NCBI GenBank assembly: GCA_027627225.1
Contig: CM051032.1
Coordinates: forward strand, 64,397,137-64,461,136
DNA: 64,000 nucleotides
From: Congeria kusceri
Taxonomy: Eukaryota > Mollusca > Bivalvia > Myida > Dreissenidae
Direction of reading: 5' to 3'
Position numbers and translations under genes: made by a program
The notes under the pieces: model-generated
Told to the model about the DNA's origin: nothing
Database searches by the model: none
Seen by the model: only the letters and a program-made list of their open reading frames with translations
Part shown: positions 62,401 through 64,000 of the stretch, one piece after another
Position numbering within the stretch: position 1 is the stretch's first letter
Layout: each line of letters begins with the position of its first letter

Positions 62401-64000
62401 ACATAAATCCACTGTGGCGGGAAGTGTCGTCCCAGCTTAGCCTGTGCGGACTGCACAGGTTTATCTGTGACGATACTTTACGCACGTGCATTCAGCCCGG
62501 TTTTTCGACGACACGCCTCATTTATTTTCGTATAAGGTGTAGCGTACAAAAGAATTCAAATGCCAACGTGGTTGGTGATATGCAAACTTGAATGAATCGA
62601 AATCATTAGGTCTTCTTTTTTTACCGAATTGTTGAAGAATGGACACAATTACAGATGATTTGGGGCAATTTAAGTTGATAATTATAACATATTTAATTTA
62701 TTCATTGATATATTTGAGTGTTAGGCTATTCTGCAATAAAAGTATCATTAGACAAAGTATACACTTAATATCTTAAAATCCACTTAAACGACTGCACACA
62801 GAGCGTGCTAAATTTCAGAGTCTGTTGAAATATCAACTGTCTCAACTCAGGGGTTAACTCAATCTTATTAAAATAATCTCCAGTCTGACGCTACTAGATT
62901 ATCAGCTGACTGGATCTGATGACTTTACAGTATGGGTCACGTTCTGATAGGTGACCTTTTCCGGAGCCAAGTGTTGCCTTCAAAATGTTGTGGTATAACT
63001 GAATATATTAACTACAAAAACTATACACGAAATTAACTTGAACTTTGGATGTTTAGTCCCCTAAAATACCACTATATCCATTGTTATCCACGTGAAAACT
63101 AGCTGTAAATGATTTATTAATGATTTATTTATGAGGATCAGTTGGAAATGCATCACCTTTTCAAAAACTGAGGCCAACCTTTGCTACATGTAAAAAGCAA
63201 TTTTATTGGGCGCAGAAGGGCTGAGAATGTTATTGATCGGATGGTCGTTTGAACATGACCTGTTATGCGATGTCTTCAGATCCTAACAATGTTGGGATTT
63301 GATTTTAATGAGATTGGGGTTAACTCGCATGTGTTTCTTTCTTCTGAAAACATAAAATCACGTTTAAGCATGTCAGTTGCTGTGTCTTATTTTAGAATTT
63401 CTACACAGCTCTACTCTTAGTTTGTATAGTAGAATAGTCTTGGTTTGTTGCTTGGCTTTCTGTCTTTCTGTTTTACTTCCGATGATCTTGTGTGTTCATT
63501 TTATTCTTAGAATTCACAATCATTACATAAATATGTGTACATTCTTTAAGTACTAGCATTTTATGGATATGATTATGTACAGAAGATATTGATTTTAACG
63601 CAACACACCATCAACACTCTTCTTGAAGATATGTCATGAGAGACGAGAAATAATAACAAGAAACTATAAAATAATAATGAAGAACTTTTAAAATTTAATT
63701 TGAAAGACGTAAAAACATCAGAACGAAATGCCTTGACGTTTGCAATCAAGAAATTCCATCTGGGAGTCTGAGTGATATAGACTGTGGAAAAAATGTCAAT
63801 TGGTACATAAATAAATGTTTTTAACATACTATTGTGTTATATATTTATAGGTACGACATGGACAGTCTCATACGGTTTACGTTAACGGTACGGAAAAACT
63901 ACCGTAACGTTCCGTACCATAATTGGGACCACGCCTTTTCTGTGGCGCATGCCATGTTCACCGTACTTCGGACAACCAAACACAAATTCACCGCACAAGA
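13682..64000 (+). CDS. PDE10A: PDE10A-like dual-GAF cyclic nucleotide phosphodiesterase gene (17 exons in view, 3' end missing)
   Basis: Seen: 17 exons with GT-AG borders and consistent phases join into about 530 codons. The order is an N-terminal helical segment (exon 2), GAF-A (exons 4 to 10), GAF-B (exons 10 to 15), a linker helix ending in LEVLSYHS (exon 16), and the catalytic domain start (exon 18) with [16 protein letters not shown]. Known: PDE10 enzymes hydrolyse cAMP and cGMP to 5'-nucleotides in the cytosol or at membranes as dimers. GAF-B binds cyclic nucleotide. In the HNWxH motif the first His is the proton donor and the second a metal ligand. Assignment to PDE10 over PDE5/6/11 rests on VPYHNW, on [10 protein letters not shown] (human LNDFLLDVSK), on GAF-A lacking NKFDE, and on exon-by-exon match to remembered human PDE10A. 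With candidate exon 1 the catalytic His falls near residue 534, close to the mammalian position. No frameshift or stop interrupts the visible exons. Confidence 0.93.
13835..15579. other. intron 2, 5' part
   Basis: AT-rich with no gene or element recognised, apart from an (ATAAC)n run at about 15224-15252. This run resembles the tail of a short interspersed element whose body I cannot define. Confidence 0.5.
15580..15804. repeat. 44-bp minisatellite, 5 copies
   Basis: Unit 'ttgaggcctctttcgtggac' plus 'atggtccctttaagttgttacatc', highly homogeneous. Confidence 0.95.
15805..16289. other. intron 2, middle
   Basis: No feature recognised in this stretch. Confidence 0.5.
16290..16439. mobile_element. 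hairpin MITE copy 3 (internally deleted)
   Basis: Both termini are present but most of the right arm is missing, leaving about 150 bp. Confidence 0.85.
16582..17393. mobile_element. bivalve CGGT-rich dispersed repeat
   Basis: It starts with poly-C and 'gtgggggtatattg', then (CGGT)n and three internal copies of about 140 bp containing 'tcaaggtcaccgtt' and 'taatgaaacttcatacatag'. It ends with 'ttacaaacatctcttgtttg'. I recognise this layout from bivalve genomes; it has no coding capacity here. Confidence 0.8.
17563..17606 (+). CDS. PDE10A: PDE10A-like exon 3 (44-bp microexon)
   Basis: The tract tttctttattttacag precedes 44 bp encoding [15 protein letters not shown], followed by GTAAGT. Phase 1 to 0 fits both neighbours. 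The peptide bridges the N-terminal segment and GAF-A and has no strong family signature, so the call rests on phase, splice sites and position. It lies between the end of the CGGT-rich repeat (about 17393) and the split TIR element with the LINE (from 17685). Confidence 0.72.
17685..17896. mobile_element. left part of TIR element split by LINE
   Basis: Aligns with 8158 to about 8361 of the intact copy up to 'aaaacatttaat'. The remainder resumes at 22595. Confidence 0.78.
17897..22594 (+). mobile_element. non-LTR retrotransposon (LINE), about 4.7 kb, degraded
   Basis: It contains about 440 bp of leader, an endonuclease-reverse transcriptase region (18338-22166), a 3' region, and an AATAAA plus A-rich tail at 22561-22596. 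Both borders are defined by the interrupted TIR element. No ORF1 is visible, so it is 5'-truncated or a one-ORF type. The layout and RQGDPLS/FADD block suggest an L1/Tx1-like clade, but clade is uncertain. Confidence 0.88.
18338..22166 (+). pseudogene. LINE endonuclease/reverse transcriptase, broken
   Basis: The N-terminal EEP endonuclease shows [17 protein letters not shown]-type and CGDFN motifs and an ARLDFFLVS block near 18975. RT shows NWRPITLL (about 19985), the Asp of [11 protein letters not shown] (about 20198), GCRQGDPLS (about 20370) and FADD (about 20498). A C-terminal Cys/His cluster lies near 21800. Breaks: frame change in an A-run at about 18405, an AT-rich insertion with stops at about 18867-18895, a stop at 19839, frame changes at about 20550 and 21580, and a stop at 21825. 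It cannot make a functional protein, so any mobility would have been past. Confidence 0.9.
22595..22714. mobile_element. right part of TIR element split by LINE
   Basis: Resumes where 17896 stopped, through 'gggtaggtcggg' to the terminus 'ttttttacgcctaa'. Confidence 0.78.
22795..24053. repeat. 36-bp minisatellite, about 1.26 kb
   Basis: Units of 'ataagtttagtcattgtcct' plus 'ttgttttctccttgtc', alternating with a 'gagtttgatcc' variant. The period is a multiple of three, so long spurious reading frames appear on both strands. Later units often lose 3 bp (33-bp variants). Confidence 0.96.
24054..24414. other. intron 3, 3' end
   Basis: AT-rich, nothing recognised before the exon 4 acceptor. Confidence 0.5.
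24415..24526 (+). CDS. PDE10A: PDE10A-like exon 4 (start of GAF-A)
   Basis: Acceptor tttgtatctacag, donor ACAG|GTGAGT, phase 0 to 1. It encodes [20 protein letters not shown] followed by [12 protein letters not shown], the entry helix of a GAF domain (compare PDE10A LLLYELSSIIKIAT). A hairpin MITE starts 55 nt downstream of the exon end. The preceding 6.8-kb intron contains the LINE and the 36-bp minisatellite. Confidence 0.9.
24581..24808. mobile_element. hairpin MITE copy 4
   Basis: The left terminus begins about 55 nt after exon 4. The central segment is inverted relative to copy 11 (reads 'gtggatttatgtttagaaga'). Confidence 0.88.
24809..25515. other. intron 4, middle
   Basis: No gene or repeat recognised. 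Confidence 0.5.
25516..25744. mobile_element. hairpin MITE copy 5
   Basis: Lacks part of the left arm and is otherwise complete. The right end lies 29 nt from exon 5. Confidence 0.88.
25774..25849 (+). CDS. PDE10A: PDE10A-like exon 5 (GAF-A, first beta strands)
   Basis: Acceptor ctattatttttcag, donor AACAA|GTATGG, phase 1 to 2. It encodes [20 protein letters not shown] and then QKYTNK, matching the AT.ADGF.LYFL strand region of PDE10A GAF-A. A MITE ends 29 nt before the first exon base, so the acceptor tract is squeezed against it. Confidence 0.9.
25850..26310. other. intron 5
   Basis: 461 bp, AT-rich, with no element recognised. Confidence 0.6.
26311..26416 (+). CDS. PDE10A: PDE10A-like exon 6 (GAF-A middle)
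   Basis: Acceptor gcatgtttgtacag, donor CTCGCG|GTAAGC, phase 2 to 0. It encodes [20 protein letters not shown] followed by TGDILA, the GAF-A loop and helix that precede a DDRFP strand, which begins the next exon. Its last 46 bp plus the donor are the first unit of a four-copy 55-bp tandem array. Only the first donor keeps the frame with exon 7: the others shift frame, or read into TGA at 26504. Confidence 0.92.
26371..26590 (+). repeat. 55-bp tandem array copying exon 6 end and its donor, 4 copies
   Basis: Copies start at 26371, 26426, 26481 and 26536. Each contains 'cgtcatgtgcacagcggaaa', the last codons of exon 6, and CTCGCG|GTAAGC. Copies differ at only a few bases (tatg/tgtg, ggtata/gggata, gacatt/gatatt). 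Confidence 0.96.
26591..27270. other. intron 6, 5' part
   Basis: Nothing recognised except a short CAT/CAA-type trinucleotide run at about 27036-27078. Confidence 0.5.
27271..27496. mobile_element. hairpin MITE copy 6
   Basis: Complete termini flanked on both sides by TA. Central portion inverted, as in copies 4 and 5. Confidence 0.88.
27497..28139. other. intron 6, middle
   Basis: AT-rich, no element recognised. Confidence 0.5.
28140..28530 (-). mobile_element. TIR element of the AAAGGGACAGTTTCAC family, copy A
   Basis: Right end 'gtgaaactgtccctttaaa', left end 'agtttcacggttttggc'. The interior matches the reverse complement of the copy at 32438-32829 (shared 'aaccaaaacagcataaca'). Confidence 0.75.
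28548..28866 (-). mobile_element. TIR-bounded tRNA-Ser-like element, copy A
   Basis: The right end 'ctgtgaacatgtccctttaa' matches the left end of the 61036 copy in inverse. On the minus strand a tRNA-like core reads 'ggccgagtggttacagtgac' then 'ggttgtaggttagagctcc' (A- and B-box-like). Confidence 0.7.
28904..28997 (+). CDS. PDE10A: PDE10A-like exon 7 (GAF-A, DDRFP strand)
   Basis: Acceptor tgtgatttcag, donor ATAG|GTACAA, phase 0 to 1. It encodes [20 protein letters not shown] followed by [11 protein letters not shown]. DxRFP and the SV.GLPI strand are typical GAF landmarks (PDE10A DERFP...SVLCLPI). A tRNA-derived element ends only about 38 nt upstream of the acceptor. Confidence 0.93.
28998..30036. 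other. intron 7, 5' part
   Basis: No gene. About 29690-29940 carries 'gtctggatccagacggtgat', a phrase seen in dispersed molluscan repeats, and a local inverted/direct pair of 'atgataggtaacca' around 29779-29824. Limits cannot be set by eye. Confidence 0.4.
30037..30112. repeat. GT/poly-G low-complexity tract
   Basis: (GTGT)n merging into G13 and G-rich runs, a candidate G-quadruplex-forming stretch. Confidence 0.85.
30113..31237. other. intron 7, middle
   Basis: Mostly unassigned. 30360-30450 resembles the right end of the TTAAGGCG TIR family ('ggtcgggtaagcggaaacaa...ttacgcct'). A short hairpin pairs 'ggggtatt' (31047) with 'aatacccc' (about 31075). Confidence 0.4.
31238..31342. repeat. inverted repeat, arms about 22 bp
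   Basis: The left arm 'gtaagtaattgagggtgtat' pairs with the right arm 'atacacactcagttacta' across a loop of about 55 nt. Confidence 0.6.
31914..32401 (+). repeat. degenerate tandem array copying exon 8 acceptor and 5' end, about 6 copies
   Basis: The core 'ttattgaac' recurs at 31918, 32022, 32107, 32182, 32269 and 32346, spaced 75-104 bp. Most copies continue 'tctac' and are preceded by 'tgttc.a...'. AG acceptors are intact at copies 1, 3, 5 and 6; only copy 6 leads into the full exon 8. Confidence 0.92.
32343..32401 (+). CDS. PDE10A: PDE10A-like exon 8 (GAF-A, ELYR strand)
   Basis: Acceptor taacaatttcag, donor GAAGAG|GTGAGA, phase 1 to 0. It encodes [20 protein letters not shown], equivalent to PDE10A GILELYRHWG. 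The NK pair of an NKFDE cyclic-nucleotide signature is absent here, as in mammalian GAF-A. The exon is the last member of a six-copy degenerate tandem array that copies its acceptor and first 20 or so coding bases. Confidence 0.92.
32438..32829 (+). mobile_element. TIR element of the AAAGGGACAGTTTCAC family, copy B
   Basis: The left end 'taaagggacagtttcac' appears twice in tandem (32438 and about 32472). Right end 'gaaactgcccctttaa'. Starts 37 nt after the exon 8 donor. Confidence 0.78.
32876..33017 (+). mobile_element. tRNA-derived SINE-like element
   Basis: The A-box-like 'gtggtgtaatggatatgg' and B-box-like 'ggttctacccaggaatc' lie at tRNA spacing. They are followed by a short body and a tail 'taaataaatatag'. 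Too diverged to be a tRNA gene. Confidence 0.5.
33041..33170 (-). repeat. foldback-family fragment
   Basis: Its reverse complement matches 42556-42680 ('gatttggagttctgatgcgt', 'cacgagggcgt'). Only one arm is clear. Confidence 0.65.
33171..34016. other. intron 8, middle
   Basis: AT-rich. A phrase 'attgtaattgaaatatgaa' occurs twice (about 33770 and 33898), hinting at an old local duplication. No gene seen. Confidence 0.4.
34017..34238. mobile_element. hairpin MITE copy 7
   Basis: Terminus altered to TGTGGCG/CGCCAC at both ends, so the two ends still pair. Arms partly deleted. Ends about 68 nt before exon 9. Confidence 0.85.
34266..34302 (+). repeat. 18-bp duplication in exon 9 acceptor tract
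   Basis: 'ggtttcttcgtggatgtt' is repeated directly in tandem immediately before the exon 9 AG, giving two pyrimidine tracts. Confidence 0.9.
34307..34357 (+). CDS. PDE10A: PDE10A-like exon 9 (51-bp microexon, last helix of GAF-A)
   Basis: This was found by looking for the missing 17 residues between exons 8 and 10. Acceptor gtggatgttgtag, 51 bp, donor GTGGAG|GTAATG, phase 0 to 0. It encodes [17 protein letters not shown], the same length as human PDE10A VATANLAWASVAIHQVQ, with shared V-A, L and W-A positions. A hairpin MITE ends about 68 nt upstream and a TIR element starts about 32 nt downstream. Exact length, phase and alignment make chance unlikely. Confidence 0.85.
34390..34741. mobile_element. 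TIR element with CAGGGGCGTRCC ends (hAT-like)
   Basis: Left end CAGGGGCGTGCC, right end complement CAGGGGCGTACC. ATAGC flanks both ends directly. CAGGG-type ends suit hAT elements, but those usually give 8-bp duplications, so the superfamily is uncertain. No transposase. Confidence 0.65.
34742..35837. other. intron 9, part 1
   Basis: AT-rich with no recognisable gene or repeat. Confidence 0.5.
35838..36125 (+). mobile_element. tRNA-Val-like SINE, plus strand
   Basis: The head 'gtagtctagtggtaacgcac' (A box), a CAC anticodon-like loop and 'aggttcgaaacccc' (B box) are followed by a body of about 220 bp. This is the only plus-strand copy of the SINE found in the 3.45-kb units. Pol III transcribed SINE by type; not a functional tRNA because the acceptor stem does not pair. 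Confidence 0.85.
36126..37499. other. intron 9, part 2
   Basis: No exon or element supported. A splice-like segment at 36841-36906 has stops in the needed phase. Confidence 0.45.
37500..38410. repeat. degenerate tandem repeat, about 385 bp x 2.5
   Basis: The phrase 'ccgaaacaaggccggt' with flanking 'aggtacc' recurs near 37520, 37900 and 38290. 'aaaatctgtcgtttgga' recurs near 37625, 38003 and 38393. Confidence 0.85.
38714..38976. mobile_element. hairpin MITE copy 8 (diverged)
   Basis: Full length with several substitutions in the left terminus (TGAGGTGTGTTTTGGGAAAA), so it is probably older. Confidence 0.88.
38977..41705. other. intron 9, part 3
   Basis: 2.7 kb of AT-rich sequence with homopolymer runs (T20 near 40690). 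No gene, SINE or inverted repeat recognised. Confidence 0.45.
41706..42152. repeat. 26-bp minisatellite, about 17 near-identical copies
   Basis: The unit 'ttggactatatcagtgattt' plus 'atttca' repeats without visible variation, implying recent expansion. There are no spacers, so it is not a CRISPR array. Confidence 0.98.
42181..42442. mobile_element. hairpin MITE copy 9 (next to exon 10)
   Basis: Full-length copy with right terminus at 42442, 26 nt before exon 10. It starts 28 bp after the 26-bp minisatellite. Confidence 0.92.
42469..42527 (+). CDS. PDE10A: PDE10A-like exon 10 (GAF-A/GAF-B connecting helix)
   Basis: Acceptor atttctttttcgaag, donor ACAAA|GTAAGT with the exon ending in phase 2. 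It encodes [19 protein letters not shown], equivalent to the PDE10A helix with KQTELNDFLLDVSK joining the two GAF domains. Only 26 nt separate the acceptor from the end of a MITE, and a foldback repeat begins about 28 nt after the donor. Confidence 0.93.
42556..42715. repeat. foldback element after exon 10
   Basis: The left arm 'tttatctgctaataaacacc' plus 'gatttggagttctgatgcg' pairs imperfectly with the right arm 'cgcatcagaacgacaaatcg' plus 'ttatcagccgataatcaac'. Confidence 0.75.
42716..43732. other. intron 10, part 1
   Basis: Contains a 98-codon open frame (43155-43451) rich in Cys/His, with no motif I recognise and a short AT-rich context. Not called as a gene. Confidence 0.4.
43733..44239 (+). 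repeat. pair of 76-bp direct repeats
   Basis: 'ataaaatacaccgacttatt' through 'gcgaacctctatta' occurs at 43733-43810 and 44163-44239 with one difference (tgcattgcg/tgcatcgcg), 430 bp apart. Confidence 0.9.
44538..44992 (+). mobile_element. TIR-bounded tRNA-Ser-like element, copy B
   Basis: The ends pair: left 'gttcacagattggcaaattt', right 'aaaatctgtgaacaagtcc'. The tRNA core at 44780-44855 reads 'agccgagtgttaagagcggt' with a TGA loop and 'tttgagtcctgtcg' (B box). Confidence 0.75.
44993..45500. other. intron 10, part 2
   Basis: No feature recognised. Confidence 0.5.
45501..45724. mobile_element. hairpin MITE copy 10
   Basis: Termini TGTGGCGCG / CGCGCCACA remain complementary. Part of the right arm is lost after 'ggcggaaagtgcc'. 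Confidence 0.88.
45725..46494. other. intron 10, part 3
   Basis: A possible acceptor ('gtccacag' at 45846) opens a frame without PDE similarity and of the wrong phase. Contains (CTGT)n at about 46420-46437. No gene called. Confidence 0.45.
46495..46546 (+). CDS. PDE10A: PDE10A-like exon 11 (start of GAF-B)
   Basis: Acceptor tgaattgttttcag, donor ATAATG|GTAAGT, phase 2 to 0. It encodes [17 protein letters not shown], matching PDE10A TYFDNIVAIDSLLEHIM position by position. The (TATG)n tract begins 165 bp downstream. Confidence 0.93.
46711..47262. repeat. (TATG)n microsatellite, about 530 bp, plus (TTA)n
   Basis: Almost pure GTAT repeat with rare TATC/TGTG variants, ending in a TTA run at 47240-47262. 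All three plus frames are open through it (Met-Tyr-Val-Cys), which is an artefact. Confidence 0.98.
47263..47769. other. intron 11, part 1
   Basis: Nothing recognised. Confidence 0.5.
47770..47882. repeat. short tandem repeat, 3 x about 40 bp
   Basis: 'gaatggtttacgatatttat' plus 'actcggttttgttgttg', three copies. Confidence 0.88.
47883..48645. other. intron 11, part 2
   Basis: Open frames on both strands at 47801-48357 overlap each other and show no family signature. No gene called. Confidence 0.4.
48646..48742. repeat. 46-bp direct duplication
   Basis: 'tgtcttccaataacatgcgg' through 'gttgacatta' is repeated back to back without change. Confidence 0.92.
48743..50564. other. intron 11, part 3
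   Basis: Unassigned. 49535-49745 holds an inverted pair ('attccagaaacatcttaaat' with 'taagatgtttctggaatacg') that may bound a TIR element of about 200 bp. Confidence 0.5.
50565..50695 (+). CDS. PDE10A: PDE10A-like exon 12 (GAF-B core)
   Basis: Acceptor atttctatccacag, donor ATAAG|GTTTGC (weak after +3), phase 0 to 2. It encodes [18 protein letters not shown], then [12 protein letters not shown] and SKEIR. NADR.SLF.VD is the diagnostic GAF-B motif of GAF-containing PDEs. The donor departs from GTRAGT and could lower splicing efficiency. Confidence 0.96.
50755..50950. mobile_element. bivalve dispersed repeat fragment
   Basis: 'ttatgcccagggcatcttga', 'gtccgtccgtccgtgacaag' and 'ctttgaccttgacct' occur in the order typical of a short bivalve repeat. 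Limits approximate. Confidence 0.6.
50951..51679. other. intron 12, part 1
   Basis: AT-rich, nothing recognised. Confidence 0.5.
51680..53570 (+). mobile_element. bivalve tandem-array element, about 150-bp unit x 11
   Basis: It opens with 'tttttagcttttgtgatcgc' and ends 'ggccctcttgtt'. Between lie about 11 units with 'cttgtgaacactctagaagt', 'cttcatgaaacttggtcaga', 'gatatctcggccgagttcga' and 'aactaggtcactaggtcaaa'. Known as an abundant dispersed bivalve repeat. No protein is encoded. Confidence 0.88.
53700..54070. repeat. 37-bp minisatellite, about 10 copies
   Basis: 'caattcacttttgattgcgg' plus 'ttaatctttacaatcgc', with an alternating 'ttac' variant at the end of the unit. Ends 110 bp before exon 13. 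Confidence 0.97.
54181..54273 (+). CDS. PDE10A: PDE10A-like exon 13 ([15 protein letters not shown])
   Basis: Acceptor ggttgtacgtag, donor AACAG|GTAGCA, phase 2 to 2. It encodes [20 protein letters not shown] followed by [11 protein letters not shown], the strongly conserved GAF-B block (PDE10A GIAGQVARTGEVLNIPDAY). The upstream tract is pyrimidine-poor. A 37-bp minisatellite ends about 110 bp upstream. Confidence 0.97.
54372..54713. repeat. foldback element, arms about 55 bp, in intron 13
   Basis: The left arm (54372-54426: 'caggtggttagcg', 'tgaacacatcaattcta') pairs with the right arm (54662-54713) over a loop of about 235 nt. The interior is AT-rich. Confidence 0.82.
54714..55009. other. 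intron 13, 3' end
   Basis: Nothing recognised before the exon 14 acceptor. Confidence 0.5.
55010..55078 (+). CDS. PDE10A: PDE10A-like exon 14 ([17 protein letters not shown])
   Basis: Acceptor gtattgttttcag, donor GGCAG|GTAGTA, phase 2 to 2. It encodes [20 protein letters not shown] followed by RG, equivalent to [20 protein letters not shown]. Only 174 bp separate it from exon 15, the shortest intron in the gene. Confidence 0.97.
55253..55367 (+). CDS. PDE10A: PDE10A-like exon 15 (GAF-B, NKFDE signature)
   Basis: Acceptor gattcgtgtacag, donor GCGAAG|GTACGT, phase 2 to 0. It encodes [20 protein letters not shown] and then [18 protein letters not shown]. The NK..., F... and DE residues that mark cyclic-nucleotide-binding GAF domains are all present, so GAF-B is probably a functional sensor. 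Confidence 0.97.
55368..55990. other. intron 15
   Basis: 623 bp without recognisable elements. Confidence 0.6.
55991..56130 (+). CDS. PDE10A: PDE10A-like exon 16 (linker helix before catalytic domain)
   Basis: Acceptor attcctcttaaag, donor TACA|GTAAGT, phase 0 to 2. It encodes [20 protein letters not shown], then [20 protein letters not shown] and VIQNII. LSYHS followed by an acidic stretch matches the connector between GAF-B and the catalytic domain (PDE10A MEKLSYHSICTSEE). A 39-bp minisatellite begins within about 25 nt of the donor. Confidence 0.95.
56155..56680. repeat. 39-bp minisatellite, about 13 degenerate copies
   Basis: 'tttgccaaggacagggtctt' plus 'ttgtgatttgggaacaata'. A period divisible by three gives spurious frames on both strands, including a 171-codon minus frame that overlaps exon 16. 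Confidence 0.95.
56681..57796. other. intron 16, 3' part
   Basis: AT-rich, no gene or repeat recognised. Confidence 0.5.
57797..57886 (+). CDS. PDE10A: PDE10A-like exon 17 (N-terminal edge of catalytic domain)
   Basis: Acceptor tgtgtattctatag, donor AACAG|GTATGA, phase 2 to 2. It encodes [20 protein letters not shown] followed by FRDLFRSIN, equivalent to the FHFDIGPFEN...FVYM stretch that opens the PDE10A catalytic domain. Similarity is weaker than in the flanking exons, as in other PDE10 orthologues; position and phase support it. Confidence 0.9.
57887..59127. other. intron 17, part 1
   Basis: Two adjacent AT-rich open frames (58564-58797 and 58807-59106) show no family signature. Not called. 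Confidence 0.45.
59128..59390. mobile_element. hairpin MITE copy 11 (reference full-length copy, 263 bp)
   Basis: The termini TGAGGCGTGCCGTGGGAAAA and the complementary right end begin two arms of about 100 nt that pair nearly end to end around a centre of about 55 nt ('ttttatggtattttctgttt...'). Each arm contains its own palindrome ('cctgtgcgga' / 'ccgcacagg' with 'ggatta' / 'taatcc' flanks), so the element can form a cruciform with side hairpins. It is non-coding. Thirteen copies lie in this window. Flanks are AT-rich and the target duplication is unclear (TA at some copies). Confidence 0.93.
59391..59419. repeat. (TA)n microsatellite at MITE border
   Basis: About 13 TA dinucleotides directly abutting the MITE right end. 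Confidence 0.95.
59640..60090. repeat. degenerate tandem repeat, about 150 bp x 3
   Basis: 'gaaaattagttcc...agtcaaa' recurs near 59717, 59868 and 60009, each followed by 'tcagttacatatattaagta'-like text. Confidence 0.8.
60091..60500. other. intron 17, part 2
   Basis: Nothing recognised. Confidence 0.5.
60501..60729. mobile_element. hairpin MITE copy 12
   Basis: About 35 nt of the internal palindromes are deleted in both arms. Flanked by AT-rich 'tatatt' and 'tttata'. Confidence 0.9.
60730..61035. other. intron 17, part 3
   Basis: Nothing recognised. Confidence 0.5.
61036..61500 (-). mobile_element. TIR-bounded tRNA-Ser-like element, copy C
   Basis: Left end 'taaagggacatgttcacag'; complement of the right end 'taatgggacctgctcacag'. 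The minus-strand core reads 'ataaccgagtggttggagcg' with a following 'gtttcgagtcca' B box. Largest of the three copies. Confidence 0.78.
61774..61884. repeat. 16-bp perfect palindrome plus 15-bp hairpin
   Basis: AGTGGATCGATCCACT at 61774-61789. 'agtgatctcccctgc' (61832) pairs with 'gcaggggaggtcact' (61870) with one mismatch and a 23-nt loop. Confidence 0.8.
62258..62520. mobile_element. hairpin MITE copy 13
   Basis: Full length, with few changes from copy 11, both termini intact. Confidence 0.93.
62521..63850. other. intron 17, part 4
   Basis: No gene. 'gcgatgtcttcagatcctaac' at about 63270 is the reverse complement of a phrase at 7216-7236, pointing to one more dispersed repeat of unknown extent. 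Confidence 0.45.
63851..64000 (+). CDS. PDE10A: PDE10A-like exon 18, partial (catalytic domain start)
   Basis: Acceptor tatatttatag, open to the window edge. It encodes [20 protein letters not shown] followed by [19 protein letters not shown]. This is the first conserved block of class I PDEs: the HNW His is the catalytic proton donor and the His of WDHA is the first metal ligand. The remaining metal-binding residues and substrate pocket lie downstream, so catalytic competence cannot be judged here. Confidence 0.97.

Overview
The window looks like nuclear DNA of a marine or freshwater bivalve. It is AT-rich and intron-dominated, with GT-AG splice sites, tRNA-derived SINEs, a decayed LINE, many inverted-repeat (MITE-like) elements and minisatellites. 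It also carries two repeat types familiar from bivalve genomes: a CGGT-rich element at 16.6-17.4 kb and an approximately 150-bp tandem element ending in a 'gccctcttgtt' tail at 51.7-53.6 kb. A heterodont such as a dreissenid or myid is my guess; species cannot be fixed by reading.

The only cellular gene I can support is a plus-strand cyclic nucleotide phosphodiesterase of the PDE10A type. I assembled it by eye from 17 short exons (13682 to the right edge). All intron phases agree and the conceptual protein runs continuously. In order it holds an N-terminal helical segment, GAF-A (exons 4-10), GAF-B with an NK...F...DE signature (exons 10-15), a linker helix, and the start of the HD-type catalytic domain with 'YHNWDHA' (exon 18). 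The rest of the catalytic domain lies beyond the window. A plausible first coding exon (2024-2111, ending in phase 1 as exon 2 needs) lies 5' and is present twice because a 3.45-kb segment is tandemly duplicated (1-3446, 3447-6894, and a truncated third copy to about 7176).

Layout: 1-7176, tandem duplication with a minus-strand SINE, a hairpin MITE and the candidate first exon in each full copy. 7.2-13.7 kb, minisatellites, a (TAC)n tract, and terminal-inverted-repeat (TIR) elements including two GATC/TCGTG-rich ones. 13.7-17.6 kb, exons 2-3. 17.7-22.7 kb, a LINE nested inside a TIR element whose uninterrupted relative sits at 8158-8489. 22.8-24.1 kb, a 36-bp minisatellite. 24.4-34.4 kb, exons 4-9 (GAF-A). 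34.4-46.5 kb, a long intron region around the 59-bp exon 10. 46.5-57.9 kb, exons 11-17 (GAF-B and linker) with large satellites between. 57.9-63.85 kb, an intron with three MITE copies and a tRNA-Ser-like element. 63.85 kb to the end, exon 18.

The most unusual patterns are these: (i) tandem duplication of the candidate promoter/first exon; (ii) minisatellites that copy an exon edge together with its splice site (exon 6 donor four times, exon 8 acceptor about six times, exon 9 acceptor tract twice); (iii) small exons hemmed in by MITE insertions only 26-70 nt away; and (iv) 13 copies of one nested-palindrome MITE family within 64 kb. No prokaryotic features (operons, CRISPR, IS elements) are present.
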